Translations under genes and position numbers: made by a program
Notes under the pieces: model-generated
The model's database searches: none
What the model was told of the DNA's origin: nothing
Seen by the model: only the letters and a program-made list of their open reading frames with translations
NCBI RefSeq assembly: GCF_007859675.1
Contig: NZ_CP042305.1
Span: 2,790,001-2,854,000, forward strand
Reading direction: 5' to 3'
DNA from: Humibacter ginsenosidimutans
Lineage (GTDB): Bacteria > Actinomycetota > Actinomycetes > Actinomycetales > Microbacteriaceae
Length of the DNA stretch: 64,000 nt
Part shown: positions 27,718 to 36,336 of the stretch, piece by piece
Position numbering within the stretch: the stretch's first letter is position 1
Layout: each line of letters opens with the position of its first letter

Positions 27718-28945
27718 CTGCGAGCTGATTCACGATGCGTTTCGCGTCGTCGAGCGACGCGGCGTTGATGGTGTCTTCGACCTGCTGCTGTTCGTAGGCG
27801 CTCAGGCTCTCGACAGGGATGTCGGTCTTCTCGTGGACGCTGGAGAGCGAGATGGGTCCCAACGTCTGCTGCACGCCCTGGAAGATGGCGACCTTTCCAT
27901 TGGACTCGCCCACGTAGTAGCGCGACTGCGTCCACTCGTAGCCGAGGATCGCGGCGAGCACGATGGCCACCACGAGCAGGATGGCGCTCAACAGCCAGGT
28001 GAGCTTGCGCCGCCGCGCCCGGCGCTGATCCTCTTCGATGAGCTCGTCGAAGTAGTCGTCGGTCTGCGGCTCGAAGTGCGTCGGACCGGTCGCGGGCTTC
28101 GGGGTGTGCAGCCGCAGGGCGGGCAGTCGAAGCGCCCTGGTGTGCGTCGCGGGCTCCTGCGAGAAGACCACGGGGGCGGCCGCAGATCCCACCGTCACCG
28201 GTTCCGACACGCCCTGGGTGTCGCGGTCGACGTCGACGATGACCACGGTGACGTTGTCGGGGGCCCCGCCGTCGAGCGTGGCGCGCACCAGGCGGTCGGC
28301 GGCGGCGGCAGGGGACTGGACGTTCTCGAGGATGCTCGCGATGGCATCCGGCCTCACCACGCCGCTCAGGCCGTCGGAGCAGATCAGCCATCGATCGCCC
28401 GGCATGAGATCCACGGTCCAGGTGTCGATCTCCGGCGACGAGTCGACGTCGCCGAGCACCCGCATGAGAACACTGCGGCGCGGGTGGGTGAGCGCCTCTT
28501 CCTCCGTGATGCGTCCGGTGTCGACGAGGCGCTGCACGAACGTGTGGTCGGTGGTGACCTGTTGCAGCGCGCCGTCGCGCAACAGGTAGATGCGCGAGTC
28601 GCCGATGTGAGCGATGGCCATCTTGTCGTCGACGCGCATCAGCGCGCTGACCGTGGTGCCCATGCCCGTGAGCTCGGGATGCTCGAACACGGTCTCGGCG
28701 AGCAGCCCGTTCGCCGCCAGCAAGGCGGACTGCAGCGCTATCTGCGCGTCTTCCGCCGTCGGATAGTCGTGGTCGATCTCCTTGATGCGGGTGGTCGCGA
28801 TCGCCGACGCCACATCACCGCCTGCGTGCCCGCCCATTCCGTCGGCGACGAGGAACAGCGAGGAACCGGCATAACCGGAGTCCTGATTGTTCGAGCGCAC
28901 TCTGCCGACGTGCGATACCGCGACGGCCGCGATGGAGTTCACCAT
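27701..28945 (-). CDS. pstP: PP2C-type phosphatase PstP
   Basis: The 414-residue protein has a cytoplasmic PP2C domain (residues 1 to about 235) with the metal-binding motifs VRSNNQDSGYAG, FLVADGMGGHAGGDVAS, HIGDSRIYLLRDG and GGAPDNVTVVIVD. A juxtamembrane linker and one membrane helix (LTWLLSAILLVVAIVLAAILGYEW) lead to a small extracellular domain. It is the single partner phosphatase that reverses PknA/PknB phosphorylation. It lies 3 nt downstream of fhaB and overlaps rodA. Confidence 0.95.
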   Translation of the reverse strand: MVNSIAAVAVSHVGRVRSNNQDSGYAGSSLFLVADGMGGHAGGDVASAIATTRIKEIDHDYPTAEDAQIALQSALLAANGLLAETVFEHPELTGMGTTVSALMRVDDKMAIAHIGDSRIYLLRDGALQQVTTDHTFVQRLVDTGRITEEEALTHPRRSVLMRVLGDVDSSPEIDTWTVDLMPGDRWLICSDGLSGVVRPDAIASILENVQSPAAAADRLVRATLDGGAPDNVTVVIVDVDRDTQGVSEPVTVGSAAAPVVFSQEPATHTRALRLPALRLHTPKPATGPTHFEPQTDDYFDELIEEDQRRARRRKLTWLLSAILLVVAIVLAAILGYEWTQSRYYVGESNGKVAIFQGVQQTLGPISLSSVHEKTDIPVESLSAYEQQQVEDTINAASLDDAKRIVNQLADDSAG

Positions 28946-28948
28946 GGG

Positions 28949-29608
28949 CTACCGTCGCAGCTCGAACGTCGTCGTGCCGATCTTGACGGGAGCGTCGAGC
29001 GGAACCTGGGTGGGGACGGTCACGCGCTGACCGTCGAGGAATGTTCCGTTGGTGGAATCGAGGTCTTGGATCATCCACTCGTTGTTCCACAGCATGAGCC
29101 GGGCGTGGTGGGTGGAGGTGTAGTCGTCGCGGATGACCAGTCCGGACTCGCCGGAGCGGCCGATGGTGATGGGCTCGTTGCCGAGCGGCACCTCGGTTCC
29201 GCGGCGAGGCCCCGACGTGATGACCAGCTTGTTGGCCGTGAGCACGGTGGCCATCGGTCGGTTCGAGAATCCCGACGTCGGTTCACCGGCGGGCGGCCGC
29301 TGATGCGATTGCGTCGGTCGACCGGCGGTGGCGACCGCACCGGTGGTCGCCCTGGCGAGCCCGGCGAGCGGGTGGTCAGGGGTGCCGACGGGACCGCCGG
29401 CACCCGGTGCGACGCCTGGCGTCGGGACGGTGGGGCGAGCGGCGGGCGTCGGGGGTGCGGGGGCGGAGGCCGGGGCGTCCTGCAGCTTGCGCACGCGCTG
29501 GCCGAACAGGTCGCTGCGCAGCGCGTAGACGATCGCGAAGACGAAGAGCCACAGCAGCAGGAGGAACCCGATGCGCAGCACCAGAAGAGTGAGCGTGCTG
29601 ACGGTCAT
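28949..29608 (-). CDS. fhaB: FHA domain membrane protein FhaB
   Basis: The 219-residue protein starts with a membrane helix (LLVLRIGFLLLLWLFVFAIVYALRS), has a Pro/Ala-rich linker of about 80 residues, and ends in a phosphothreonine-binding FHA domain (ITIGRSGESGLVIRDDYTSTHHARL...IQDLDSTNGTFLDG). FhaB (FipA partner in mycobacteria) reads PknA/PknB phosphorylation and helps position cell-wall and division enzymes. It overlaps fhaA by 4 nt (ATGA-type junction) and is followed by pstP. Confidence 0.93.
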   Translation of the reverse strand: MTVSTLTLLVLRIGFLLLLWLFVFAIVYALRSDLFGQRVRKLQDAPASAPAPPTPAARPTVPTPGVAPGAGGPVGTPDHPLAGLARATTGAVATAGRPTQSHQRPPAGEPTSGFSNRPMATVLTANKLVITSGPRRGTEVPLGNEPITIGRSGESGLVIRDDYTSTHHARLMLWNNEWMIQDLDSTNGTFLDGQRVTVPTQVPLDAPVKIGTTTFELRR

Positions 29609-30345
29609 CGCTGCCAGAACCCGTCGATGTCATTGCGGCGCGTGACGTCATCGGGCTGACGAGTTCTGGGGGCTCGCGCGGAGGTCTGCGGCAGCACGCG
29701 GAACACGATACTGGTGCGGCCGATGGTGATGACGGAATCCGGCTCGAGAATCGCCTTCTTGAGGCTCTGGCCGTTGAGCTGCGAGCCGTTCGTCGAGCCG
29801 AGATCGCGCACCTGGGCGTGCGAACCGTCCCAGGTGATCTCGACGTGTTTGCGGGAGGTGCCGCTGTCATCCACCGTGATGTCGGCCTCGCGACCGCGGC
29901 CGACGATGGTGCGGCCCTTGGCGAGCGGGTACCGCTTGCCCGCGATGTCGAGCACGGGCACCCATGACACATCGCTCTTCACGTTCTGCGACTCGACCTG
30001 AAGGATGCCGGTGGAGAGCGAGTCGTCGGGCTGCATCGTGATCGAGATGCCGCCCGCGAACTGGTAGTGCTGCTTGCGCGCGTGCTGTTGCACGAAAGCG
30101 GTCAGCTCGTCGGTGAGCGCGGGACCCATGGCGTGCATGCGCTTGTAGTCGCCGGGGGCGAGCATGAGCGTGAAGTCGTTGGGAGCGAGAATGCGGTCGC
30201 GGGTGACGACGGCTGCCTTCGTGTCGAGCTCACGGCGCAGTGCGCTGGTCAGTTCGACCGGCTGCAGACCCGAACGGAACGTCTTCGCGAAGGCACCGTT
30301 GACAGCACGTTCGAGGCCCTTCTCGAAGTTGTCCAGAATGCCCAC
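29605..30345 (-). CDS. fhaA: FHA domain protein FhaA (DUF3662)
   Basis: The 246-residue cytoplasmic protein has an N-terminal DUF3662 domain (MGILDNFEKGLERAVNGAFAKTFRS...) and a C-terminal FHA domain with RTIVGRGREADITVDDSGTSRKHVEI and RDLGSTNGSQLNG. FhaA binds the phosphorylated pseudokinase/flippase MviN and regulates peptidoglycan precursor export. It is shorter than the mycobacterial protein because the central linker is only about 15 residues. GGGAG lies upstream of the ATG. It is the first gene of the seven-gene operon, so the promoter lies within 30346-30566, where I cannot choose between several weak hexamers. Confidence 0.94.
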   Translation of the reverse strand: MGILDNFEKGLERAVNGAFAKTFRSGLQPVELTSALRRELDTKAAVVTRDRILAPNDFTLMLAPGDYKRMHAMGPALTDELTAFVQQHARKQHYQFAGGISITMQPDDSLSTGILQVESQNVKSDVSWVPVLDIAGKRYPLAKGRTIVGRGREADITVDDSGTSRKHVEITWDGSHAQVRDLGSTNGSQLNGQSLKKAILEPDSVITIGRTSIVFRVLPQTSARAPRTRQPDDVTRRNDIDGFWQR

Positions 30346-30566
30346 AGGTCTCCCGATCTGCTTTGGAGGTTCGGCAGGGTGGCGTGATACCGCGCCGTCC
30401 TCGGCCGAGCCTCCCCATGACTATGTGCATGTTAGCCGCAGAGGGTGTGAAGGGGCCTTTGCGCGCAGGGCGCGGGGCGAGCATCGGCGGCGGCTCGCCT
30501 CAAATGGCATCCCGGGCTGACGCATGCTAATCTCGCTGGGTTGGCACGGCGACGTGCCGGCGATCA

Positions 30567-30652
30567 GCGCGAGTGGCGGAATAGGCAGACGCGCACGGTT
30601 CAGGTCCGTGTGCCCGTGAGGGCGTGGGGGTTCAACTCCCCCTCGCGCACCA
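30567..30652 (+). tRNA. tRNA-Leu (CAG)
   Basis: An 86-nt gene with acceptor GCGCGAG, anticodon loop TTCAGGT between CACGG and CCGTG, a long variable arm TGCCC-GTGA-GGGC, T-arm GGGGG-TTCAACT-CCCCC and an encoded CCA. The 3' side has only five C residues before TCGCGC. A full 5-bp T-stem and a full 7-bp acceptor stem would need six. One pair must therefore be lost: either the acceptor has 6 bp or the T-stem is shortened. The last seven bases also belong to a 24-bp hairpin. Confidence 0.9.
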
Positions 30653-30697
30653 ATGAGAATGACCCCCGGTTTTCCGGGGGTCATTCTCATTGGTGCG
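30646..30697 (+). terminator. 24-bp hairpin that includes the tRNA-Leu 3' end
   Basis: A perfect inverted repeat has left arm 30646-30669 and right arm 30674-30697, each 24 nt, around a TTTT loop. The left arm starts inside tRNA-Leu (CGCACCA) and runs through ATGAGAATGACCCCCGG. The inner GACCCCCGG/CCGGGGGTC part looks like an ordinary terminator stem. The outer 15 pairs copy the tRNA end in reverse. It probably terminates the transcript, and it could compete with tRNA acceptor folding before processing. Confidence 0.75.
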
Positions 30698-30758
30698 TAT
30701 GGGAGGACGCGAAGCCCTTCAGGGGGTGGGCCGCCATCGCGGGGGAGGCGATAGGGAG

Positions 30759-30774
30759 AACTCCCCCTCGCGCA
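30759..30774 (+). repeat. Direct repeat of the tRNA-Leu 3' end
   Basis: Sixteen bases (AACTCCCCCTCGCGCA) repeat tRNA-Leu positions 30634-30649 exactly, 125 bp downstream. A tRNA 3' end duplicated nearby is what attL/attR of an integrated element look like. Here the enclosed segment is only about 110 bp with no integrase, so it could be the scar of a lost element or a local duplication. Confidence 0.5.
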
Positions 30775-30833
30775 TCGCGTCCGGTCATCGCACACCGGCT
30801 CCGACGTCGAATCAGCGTGCCTAGACTCGCGCC

Positions 30834-31541
30834 ATGGCCACGCCGCACATCTCCGCCGAACCTGGCGACTTCGCACCACTCGTTCTCATGCCGGGCGACC
30901 CTCGTCGCGGGCGCCGCATCGCGCAGGAGTTCTTCGACGACCCGCATCTGGTCAGCGAGGTGCGCTCGATCGAGGGCTGGACGGGCACCGTCGACGGCCG
31001 GCCGGTCTCGGTGATCGCATCGGGCATGGGGCAGCCGTCGCTGAGCATCTACGCGACCGAGCTCTTCCGTGAGTTCGGCGTCGAGCGCATCGTGCGCGTC
31101 GGCACCACCGGCGGCCTCGCCGAGGGGCAGCAGCTGGGCGAACTCGTGATCGCGAACGCCGCGCACACCGACTCCGCGATGCCGGGCCTCACACTGCCAG
31201 GGGTCACGCTCAGCCGGGTTCCGAGCCACCGGATGCTCGAGGCCGCCGTGCGCGAAGCACGCGACCGTGGTCTTCCGCATCGCGTCGGGCCGATCATCAG
31301 CTCCGACACCTTCTACGGCAGCTCGATGGAGAAGTACCGGGCGCTCGCCGCGATCGGCACGCTCGGCGTCGAGATGGAGGCAGCGACCCTGTTCGCGATC
31401 GCCGCGGCCGAAGGCAAGGAGGCAGCCGCGATCCTCACGGTGAGCGACCACATCTTCACCGACGAACAGCAGAGCTCCGAGGATCGCGAGACCGGGTATG
31501 GCGCGATGGTGCGGGTCGGGCTGGCGGCACTGTTCGGGTGA
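30834..31541 (+). CDS. deoD: DeoD-type purine-nucleoside phosphorylase
   Basis: The 235-residue enzyme cleaves purine (deoxy)nucleosides with phosphate for salvage. Family motifs are LMPGDPRRGRRIAQEF at the phosphate site, GMGQPSLSIYATEL, RVGTTGGL, ISSDTFYGS, LGVEMEAATLFAIAA and the catalytic Asp region ILTVSDHIFT. The length is that of hexameric DeoD. TAGACT at 30822-30827 ends 6 nt before the ATG, so the message is probably leaderless. It stands alone between the tRNA-Leu hairpin and a convergent dehydrogenase gene. Confidence 0.93.
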   Translation: MATPHISAEPGDFAPLVLMPGDPRRGRRIAQEFFDDPHLVSEVRSIEGWTGTVDGRPVSVIASGMGQPSLSIYATELFREFGVERIVRVGTTGGLAEGQQLGELVIANAAHTDSAMPGLTLPGVTLSRVPSHRMLEAAVREARDRGLPHRVGPIISSDTFYGSSMEKYRALAAIGTLGVEMEAATLFAIAAAEGKEAAAILTVSDHIFTDEQQSSEDRETGYGAMVRVGLAALFG

Positions 31542-31556
31542 ACGGTCGCCTCGTCG

Positions 31557-32669
31557 TCACGGGCGCGCGATGACGATGCCCGCGGATGCCGGCCGTGGGG
31601 AATCCATGGCCGTCAGCGCGTCGATGGCGCCGGCGAGGTCGGTCGTCGATCCGATGAGGCGCGCAGGGTCGAGCCGACCGTGCACGATGAGGTCGAGCAT
31701 CCCCTGGTAGTCGCGCGCACTCATGCCGTGCGATCCCGCCACCGTGAGCTCCCATGCGATGACGCGGTCCCACGGCAGGGGCGCCGTCGCGTTCTCGCCG
31801 AGCATGAGCCCGACCTGCACGTGCGTTCCGCGTCGACGCAGGCTGCGCACGGCGGATGCCGCGGTGCCGGCCGATCCGAGCGCGTCGACGGTGACGTGGG
31901 CGCCCCCGTTCGTCGCTGCGATGACGCCTTGCTCGAGGGAGATCGTGGCTGTGCCCGTGTTCGTGCCTGGAGCGGATGGTGCGACACGCGGTGCGGACAC
32001 GTTCCGTTCATCGACGCGGATCGTGTGACTCGCACCGAGCTCGCGTGCACGTGCGAGGGCGGCATCCGATACATCGGCAGCGGTGACACGGGCGCCGAGG
32101 GCCGCCGCGATCATCACGGCGGAGAGGCCGACACCCCCGCATCCGAAGACGGCGACCTCGTCGTCGGGAGCCACGTGCGCACCCGCCGTGAGGGCGCGGA
32201 AGGCGGTCGCGAAGCGGCAGCCGAGGGCTGCTGCGGCATCCATGCCCACCGAGTCGGGGAGTGCGACCAGATTCGTGTCGGCTGCGGTCACGACGACGTA
32301 CTCGGCGAACGAGCCGTCGCGGGTGAAACCCGGCTGGGTCTGCTCCGGGCACACCTGGGCCTCGCCGCGGAGGCACCACTCGCAGCGGCCGCAGCCGTTC
32401 ACGAAGGGAGCCGTGACCCGGTCGCCCGGGGCGAAACGCGTCACGGTCGCTCCGACTTCGGCGACGACGCCGGCGAACTCGTGGCCGGGCACGATAGGCA
32501 GCGGCACAGGATCGTGCCCGCGCCAGGCGTGCCAGTCGGAGCGGCATACTCCCGTCGCCTCGACCCGCACCACTGCGCCGTCGACCGGGCAGGCGGGAAC
32601 AGGGAGCTCGATGAGCGTCGGACGCTCGCCGATCCGGTCGTAGATCACCGCGCGCATCGTGTTCGTCAC
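31557..32669 (-). CDS. Zinc-dependent alcohol dehydrogenase family protein
   Basis: The protein (370 residues from this GTG) is a medium-chain dehydrogenase. Catalytic zinc ligands are Cys in TGVCRSDWHAW and His-Glu in PGHEFAG. Structural zinc cysteines are CGRCEWCLRGEAQVC, and the NAD(P) motif is VFGCGGVGLSAV. The substrate is unknown. ATG 32693 would add eight residues (STDENVR...). GTG 32669 is preferred because GAGAAT (32676-32681, minus strand) ends exactly 6 nt before it and the core starts MRAVIYDR. An insert (APRVAPSAPGTNTGTATISLE) after the Rossmann part is unusual. Confidence 0.88.
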   Translation of the reverse strand: MTNTMRAVIYDRIGERPTLIELPVPACPVDGAVVRVEATGVCRSDWHAWRGHDPVPLPIVPGHEFAGVVAEVGATVTRFAPGDRVTAPFVNGCGRCEWCLRGEAQVCPEQTQPGFTRDGSFAEYVVVTAADTNLVALPDSVGMDAAAALGCRFATAFRALTAGAHVAPDDEVAVFGCGGVGLSAVMIAAALGARVTAADVSDAALARARELGASHTIRVDERNVSAPRVAPSAPGTNTGTATISLEQGVIAATNGGAHVTVDALGSAGTAASAVRSLRRRGTHVQVGLMLGENATAPLPWDRVIAWELTVAGSHGMSARDYQGMLDLIVHGRLDPARLIGSTTDLAGAIDALTAMDSPRPASAGIVIARP

Positions 32670-32761
32670 CCGGACATTCTCGTCGGTGGACATGGAGGCG
32701 GGCCGGGGCCGCCGATACGGTCGAGAGAGGGGCCAACCGCGCCCGATAGGACTCGACGCAG

Positions 32762-33241
32762 ATGAACGATCCCCTCGGTGCCGCCGCCCTCGTGGCGGCG
32801 ATCGTCTCGACCGGCCTGCTGGCCGGGGTGTTCCAGCTCTACGCGTTCGCGATCATGCCCGGACTGCGGCGCACCGACGACGGCACCTTCGTCGTTGCGT
32901 TCGCCGCCGTCGACAGGGCGATCGTGAATCCGTGGTTCCTGCTCGTCATCTTCTTCGGCGCCCCCGTGCTGACAGCGATCGCGCTCGTCACCGGCTGGGG
33001 ATCCGCGAGCACCGCGTGGGCGGCCGGCGCGCTCGCCGCGACCGTCGTCTGCGTGGTGATCACCGTGGCGGTGCACCTGCCGTCGAACAACGCGCTGAAG
33101 GCGGCAGCGGGCGCCGGGACCGTGGATGCCACGGGCATCCGTGGCGCGTTCCGCGAAGCACGGTGGGCGGCATGGAACGTCGTGCGCGCCGTGCTCAGCA
33201 CGGCGGCGACGATCAGTCTCGGAGTGGGGCTGGCGCAGTGA
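32762..33241 (+). CDS. DUF1772-like four-helix membrane protein
   Basis: The 159-residue protein has four hydrophobic segments: LGAAALVAAIVSTGLLAGVFQLYAF, NPWFLLVIFFGAPVLTAIALVTG, AWAAGALAATVVCVVITVAVHL and VVRAVLSTAATISLGVGLAQ. The HLPSNNAL motif and overall pattern match the DUF1772 (anthrone-oxygenase-like) family. The function is not established. It diverges from the dehydrogenase (92-nt gap) and converges with glycyl-tRNA synthetase. Confidence 0.8.
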   Translation: MNDPLGAAALVAAIVSTGLLAGVFQLYAFAIMPGLRRTDDGTFVVAFAAVDRAIVNPWFLLVIFFGAPVLTAIALVTGWGSASTAWAAGALAATVVCVVITVAVHLPSNNALKAAAGAGTVDATGIRGAFREARWAAWNVVRAVLSTAATISLGVGLAQ

Positions 33242-33299
33242 GCAGAGCCTCTGTGACGAGTGAGGTCGGCACAGTGGGTCGATGCAGCGGCGACTGCGG

Positions 33300-34685
33300 T
33301 CAGCGCTCCTTCAAGCGCTCCGTGAGGTAGGCATCCAGAGCATCGATCGCGATGCGCTCCTGGCCCATCGAGTCGCGGTCGCGCACGGTGACCGCGTTGT
33401 CGTCGAGCGAGTCGAAGTCGACGGTGACGCAGTACGGCGTGCCGATCTCGTCCTGCCTGCGGTAGCGGCGGCCGATGGCACCGGAGTCGTCGAACTCCAC
33501 GTTGCGGTGCTTGCGAAGGTCGTCGGCGAGCTGACGCGCGACCGGCGACAGTCGCTCGTTGCGCGACAACGGCAGTACGGCGACCTTGACCGGCGAGAGG
33601 CGCGGATCGAGCTTGAGAACGGTGCGGGTGTCGGTGCCGCCCTTGGCGTTCGGCACCTCCTCCTGGTGGTACGCGTCGACGAGGAACGCCATCATCGACC
33701 GGGTCAGGCCGAACGACGGCTCGATGACATAGGGCAGATAGCGCTCGTTGCTGGCCTGATCGAAGAACGCCAGGTTCTGGCCGGATGCCTCGGTGTGGTT
33801 CGTGAGGTCGAAGTCGGTGCGGTTCGCCACACCCATGAGCTCGCCCCAGCCCTTGCCGGCAAAGCCGAACTCGTACTCGATGTCGATGGTGCCGTCGGAG
33901 TAGTGCGCGCGCTCCGACTCGGGCACGTCGAACTTGCGCATGTGCGCAGGGTCGATGCCCAGGTCGACGAACCAGTTCCAGCACTCCTCGACCCAGTGGT
34001 CGAACCACTCCTTCGCGTCCGCTGCCGGCACGAAGTACTCGATCTCCATCTGCTCGAACTCGCGCGTGCGGAAAATGAAGTTGCCCGGTGTGATCTCGTT
34101 GCGGAACGCCTTGCCGATCTGGCCGATGCCGAACGGCGGCTTCATGCGCGCCGCCTGCACGACGTTGGCGAAGTTCACGAAGATGCCCTGAGCGGTCTCG
34201 GGGCGCAGATAGTTGAGGCCGGACTCGTCCTTCACCGGGCCGAGGTAGGTCTCGAGCATCATGTTGAAGTCGCGCGGGGGCGTCCATTCGCCGCGGGTGC
34301 CGCAGTTGGGGCAGACGATGTCGCCCATGCCGTTCTCGGGCGTGCGACCCTTCTTCTCCTCGTACGCCTCGATGAGGTGGTCTTCGCGGAAGCGCTTGTG
34401 GCAGTGCAGGCACTCCACCAGCGGGTCGGTGAAGACGCCGACGTGACCGGAGGCCTCCCACACGCGTTTCGGCAGGATGACGCTCGAGTCGAGGCCCACC
34501 ATGTCTGCGCGGCCGCGCACGAACGTCTGCCACCACTGCCGACGGATGTTCTCCTTCAGCTCGGTGCCGAGGGGGCCGTAGTCCCAGGCCGACCGCGATC
34601 CGCCGTAGATCTCGCCCGCCTGGAACACGAAGCCGCGGTGGCGGGCAAGGGCGATGACGGCGTCGAGCGCCTTCTGGTCGGGCAT
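33300..34685 (-). CDS. glyS: Glycyl-tRNA synthetase (dimeric, class II)
   Basis: The 461-residue enzyme charges tRNA-Gly. It shows class II motifs: N-terminal [23 protein letters not shown], a zinc-binding pair CLHCHKRF and CPNCGTRG, motif 2 region [25 protein letters not shown], and motif 3 [14 protein letters not shown]. The C-terminal anticodon-binding domain ends with [21 protein letters not shown]. An upstream in-frame extension is antisense of the next gene; ATG 34685 has AAGGGGA eight bases before it. It is the alpha2 (eukaryotic/archaeal-like) form usual in actinobacteria, not the GlyQ/GlyS tetramer. Confidence 0.97.
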   Translation of the reverse strand: MPDQKALDAVIALARHRGFVFQAGEIYGGSRSAWDYGPLGTELKENIRRQWWQTFVRGRADMVGLDSSVILPKRVWEASGHVGVFTDPLVECLHCHKRFREDHLIEAYEEKKGRTPENGMGDIVCPNCGTRGEWTPPRDFNMMLETYLGPVKDESGLNYLRPETAQGIFVNFANVVQAARMKPPFGIGQIGKAFRNEITPGNFIFRTREFEQMEIEYFVPAADAKEWFDHWVEECWNWFVDLGIDPAHMRKFDVPESERAHYSDGTIDIEYEFGFAGKGWGELMGVANRTDFDLTNHTEASGQNLAFFDQASNERYLPYVIEPSFGLTRSMMAFLVDAYHQEEVPNAKGGTDTRTVLKLDPRLSPVKVAVLPLSRNERLSPVARQLADDLRKHRNVEFDDSGAIGRRYRRQDEIGTPYCVTVDFDSLDDNAVTVRDRDSMGQERIAIDALDAYLTERLKER

Positions 34686-34840
34686 GGGTGTCCCCTTTCG
34701 GCGAGCTGGTGGTGGGAGCACGTGAGAATCCATTTTAGGCGGCGGGCGACGGGATTCCTGACGGATGCTTGTGGGGTACGGCACTGACGCGCGGCGGCGT
34801 GACGGCGCCGCGTGACCGGAGCAGCTGCGAGAGGCAGGAC

Positions 34841-35773
34841 ATGGCGAACCAGACAGCACGAACCAGACCGCGGCGCATCGTGATCGCGGGCGCCTCCGGA
34901 ATGATCGGTCGGGCGCTCGCGGAACGGTTGACGGCGGGCGGAGACGAGGTGGTGCGCCTGGTGCGGAAGCCGGCACGCGGGAGCGGCGAGGCACGGTGGG
35001 ACCCGGCTGCGGGCATCCTCGACCCGGCCGTGCTGAGCGGAGCGGATGCCGTCGTCGGCCTCTCCGGCGCATCCACCGGCCGCCTGCCGTGGACTCGTGC
35101 ATATAAAGAGGTCGTGATCACGTCGAGACTCGACGCGACGCGCACGCTGGTGGATGCCATGCGTGCGGCCGATCGGGCGCCCGGTGTCTTCGTGAGTGCC
35201 TCGGCCGTCGGCTTCTACGGCGACCGCGGCGACGAAGATCTCGCAGAGTCGTCTGCGCCGGGGTCCGGGTTCCTGCCCGCCTTGTGCCGGGCGTGGGAGC
35301 GCGAGGCGGGCGAGGCGTCCGAGCTGACGCGCGTGGCGACGGTACGAACGGGATTGGTGGTCGGACCGGGCACGGCCATGCGCGCGCTGCATATGCTCGC
35401 GCGGGCCGGATTGGCCGGCCCCCTGGGCTCCGGCAGACAGTGGTGGCCGTGGATCAGTCTGCGCGACGAGGTGGTCGCGATCGACCACGTGATCGGAGCG
35501 GGCGATGACGGACTCAACGGCCCGGTCAATCTTGCCGGCCCGACTCCGGCCACTCAGGCCGACGTCATGCGCACGCTCGCGCGGCTCGTCGGGCGTCCGT
35601 TCGGGATGCCCGTGCCCGCGTTCGCACTGCGACTGGCGCTCGGCGACGCGGCCGACGCGATGCTGCTGGGGAGTCAGCGGGTCATCCCGGAGAAGCTGCT
35701 CGCCGACGGGTTCCGGTTTCACGACGAGACGCCGGAGTCGGCGCTGGCCGCGTATCTCGACGAGGTGGGCTGA
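34841..35773 (+). CDS. TIGR01777 family (YfcH-like) NAD-dependent epimerase
   Basis: The 310-residue protein has a Rossmann motif [18 protein letters not shown], then [24 protein letters not shown] and [14 protein letters not shown]. This is the pattern of the YfcH/SDR39U1 family of atypical extended SDRs; the C-terminal domain ([41 protein letters not shown]) also fits. The substrate is unknown. GAGAGGCAGGAC precedes ATG 34841; the reading frame continues upstream to 34769 without conserved residues. The stop overlaps the next ATG as TGATG. Confidence 0.88.
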   Translation: MANQTARTRPRRIVIAGASGMIGRALAERLTAGGDEVVRLVRKPARGSGEARWDPAAGILDPAVLSGADAVVGLSGASTGRLPWTRAYKEVVITSRLDATRTLVDAMRAADRAPGVFVSASAVGFYGDRGDEDLAESSAPGSGFLPALCRAWEREAGEASELTRVATVRTGLVVGPGTAMRALHMLARAGLAGPLGSGRQWWPWISLRDEVVAIDHVIGAGDDGLNGPVNLAGPTPATQADVMRTLARLVGRPFGMPVPAFALRLALGDAADAMLLGSQRVIPEKLLADGFRFHDETPESALAAYLDEVG

Positions 35774-36336
35774 TGGGAGGAGACGATGCCGAGCACGTGC
35801 ATCTCGAGACGGCCGAGACCTGGCGGGCCTGGCTGCTGCAACATCACGAACGGTCGAGCGGCGTGTGGCTCGTGTCGTGGCGTCCGGCGACGGGCCGTGC
35901 TGCGATCGGCTACGACGAGGCGATCACCGAAGCCGTCGCGTTCGGATGGGTCGACAGCCAGTCGAAGTCTCTCGACGGTCAGCGAACCGAGCTGTGGTTC
36001 GCGCCCCGTCGCCCGGGCTCGGCCTGGTCGCGCACCAACAAGGAACGTGTGGCGCTGCTCGAGGCAGAGGGTCGCATGACGGATGCCGGTCGTCGGCTCG
36101 TCGACGCCGCGAAGGCCAACGGCATGTGGACGATCCTCGACGACGCTGACGCACTGATCGTGCCCGACGACCTGGCCGTGGCGCTCGAACACGGCGGTCT
36201 CCGCAGCGCATGGGATGCGCAGACGCCCGGCACACGGCGGGCGACGCTGACGAAGATCGCGCTGGCCAAGCGGCCGGAGACCCGTGCGCGGTATGTGAAC
36301 GGGGCGGTCGCGGGCCTCAGCCCAAGCCGACAGTAG
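35773..36336 (+). CDS. YdeI/OmdA family protein
   Basis: The 187-residue protein contains WLLQHHERSSGVWLVSW, YDEAITEAVAFGWVDSQSKSLD and FAPRRPGSAWSRTNKERVALLEAEGRM, the signature blocks of the YdeI (OmpD-associated) family. The C-terminus RATLTKIALAKRPETRARYVNG is also typical. The family is cytoplasmic, with a proposed role in resistance to cationic peptides in Salmonella and Bacillus; the mechanism is unknown. Start-stop overlap with the epimerase indicates one operon. Its 3' end overlaps the convergent nuclease gene by 20 nt. Confidence 0.85.
   Translation: MGGDDAEHVHLETAETWRAWLLQHHERSSGVWLVSWRPATGRAAIGYDEAITEAVAFGWVDSQSKSLDGQRTELWFAPRRPGSAWSRTNKERVALLEAEGRMTDAGRRLVDAAKANGMWTILDDADALIVPDDLAVALEHGGLRSAWDAQTPGTRRATLTKIALAKRPETRARYVNGAVAGLSPSRQ

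Noticed and set aside
25768..29659. Long plus-strand frames (666 and 731 codons) opposite pbpA, rodA, pstP and fhaB
   Set aside because: They are antisense to confidently identified wall genes and have highly charged low-complexity translations.
30653..30833. A mobile element between tRNA-Leu and deoD
   Set aside because: Only about 110 bp separate the direct repeats and no integrase or transposase frame is present; kept only as a possible scar.
30421..30879. Minus-strand frame across tRNA-Leu with RGGVEPPRPHGH
   Set aside because: This peptide is the antisense translation of a tRNA-Leu and is a well-known spurious annotation.
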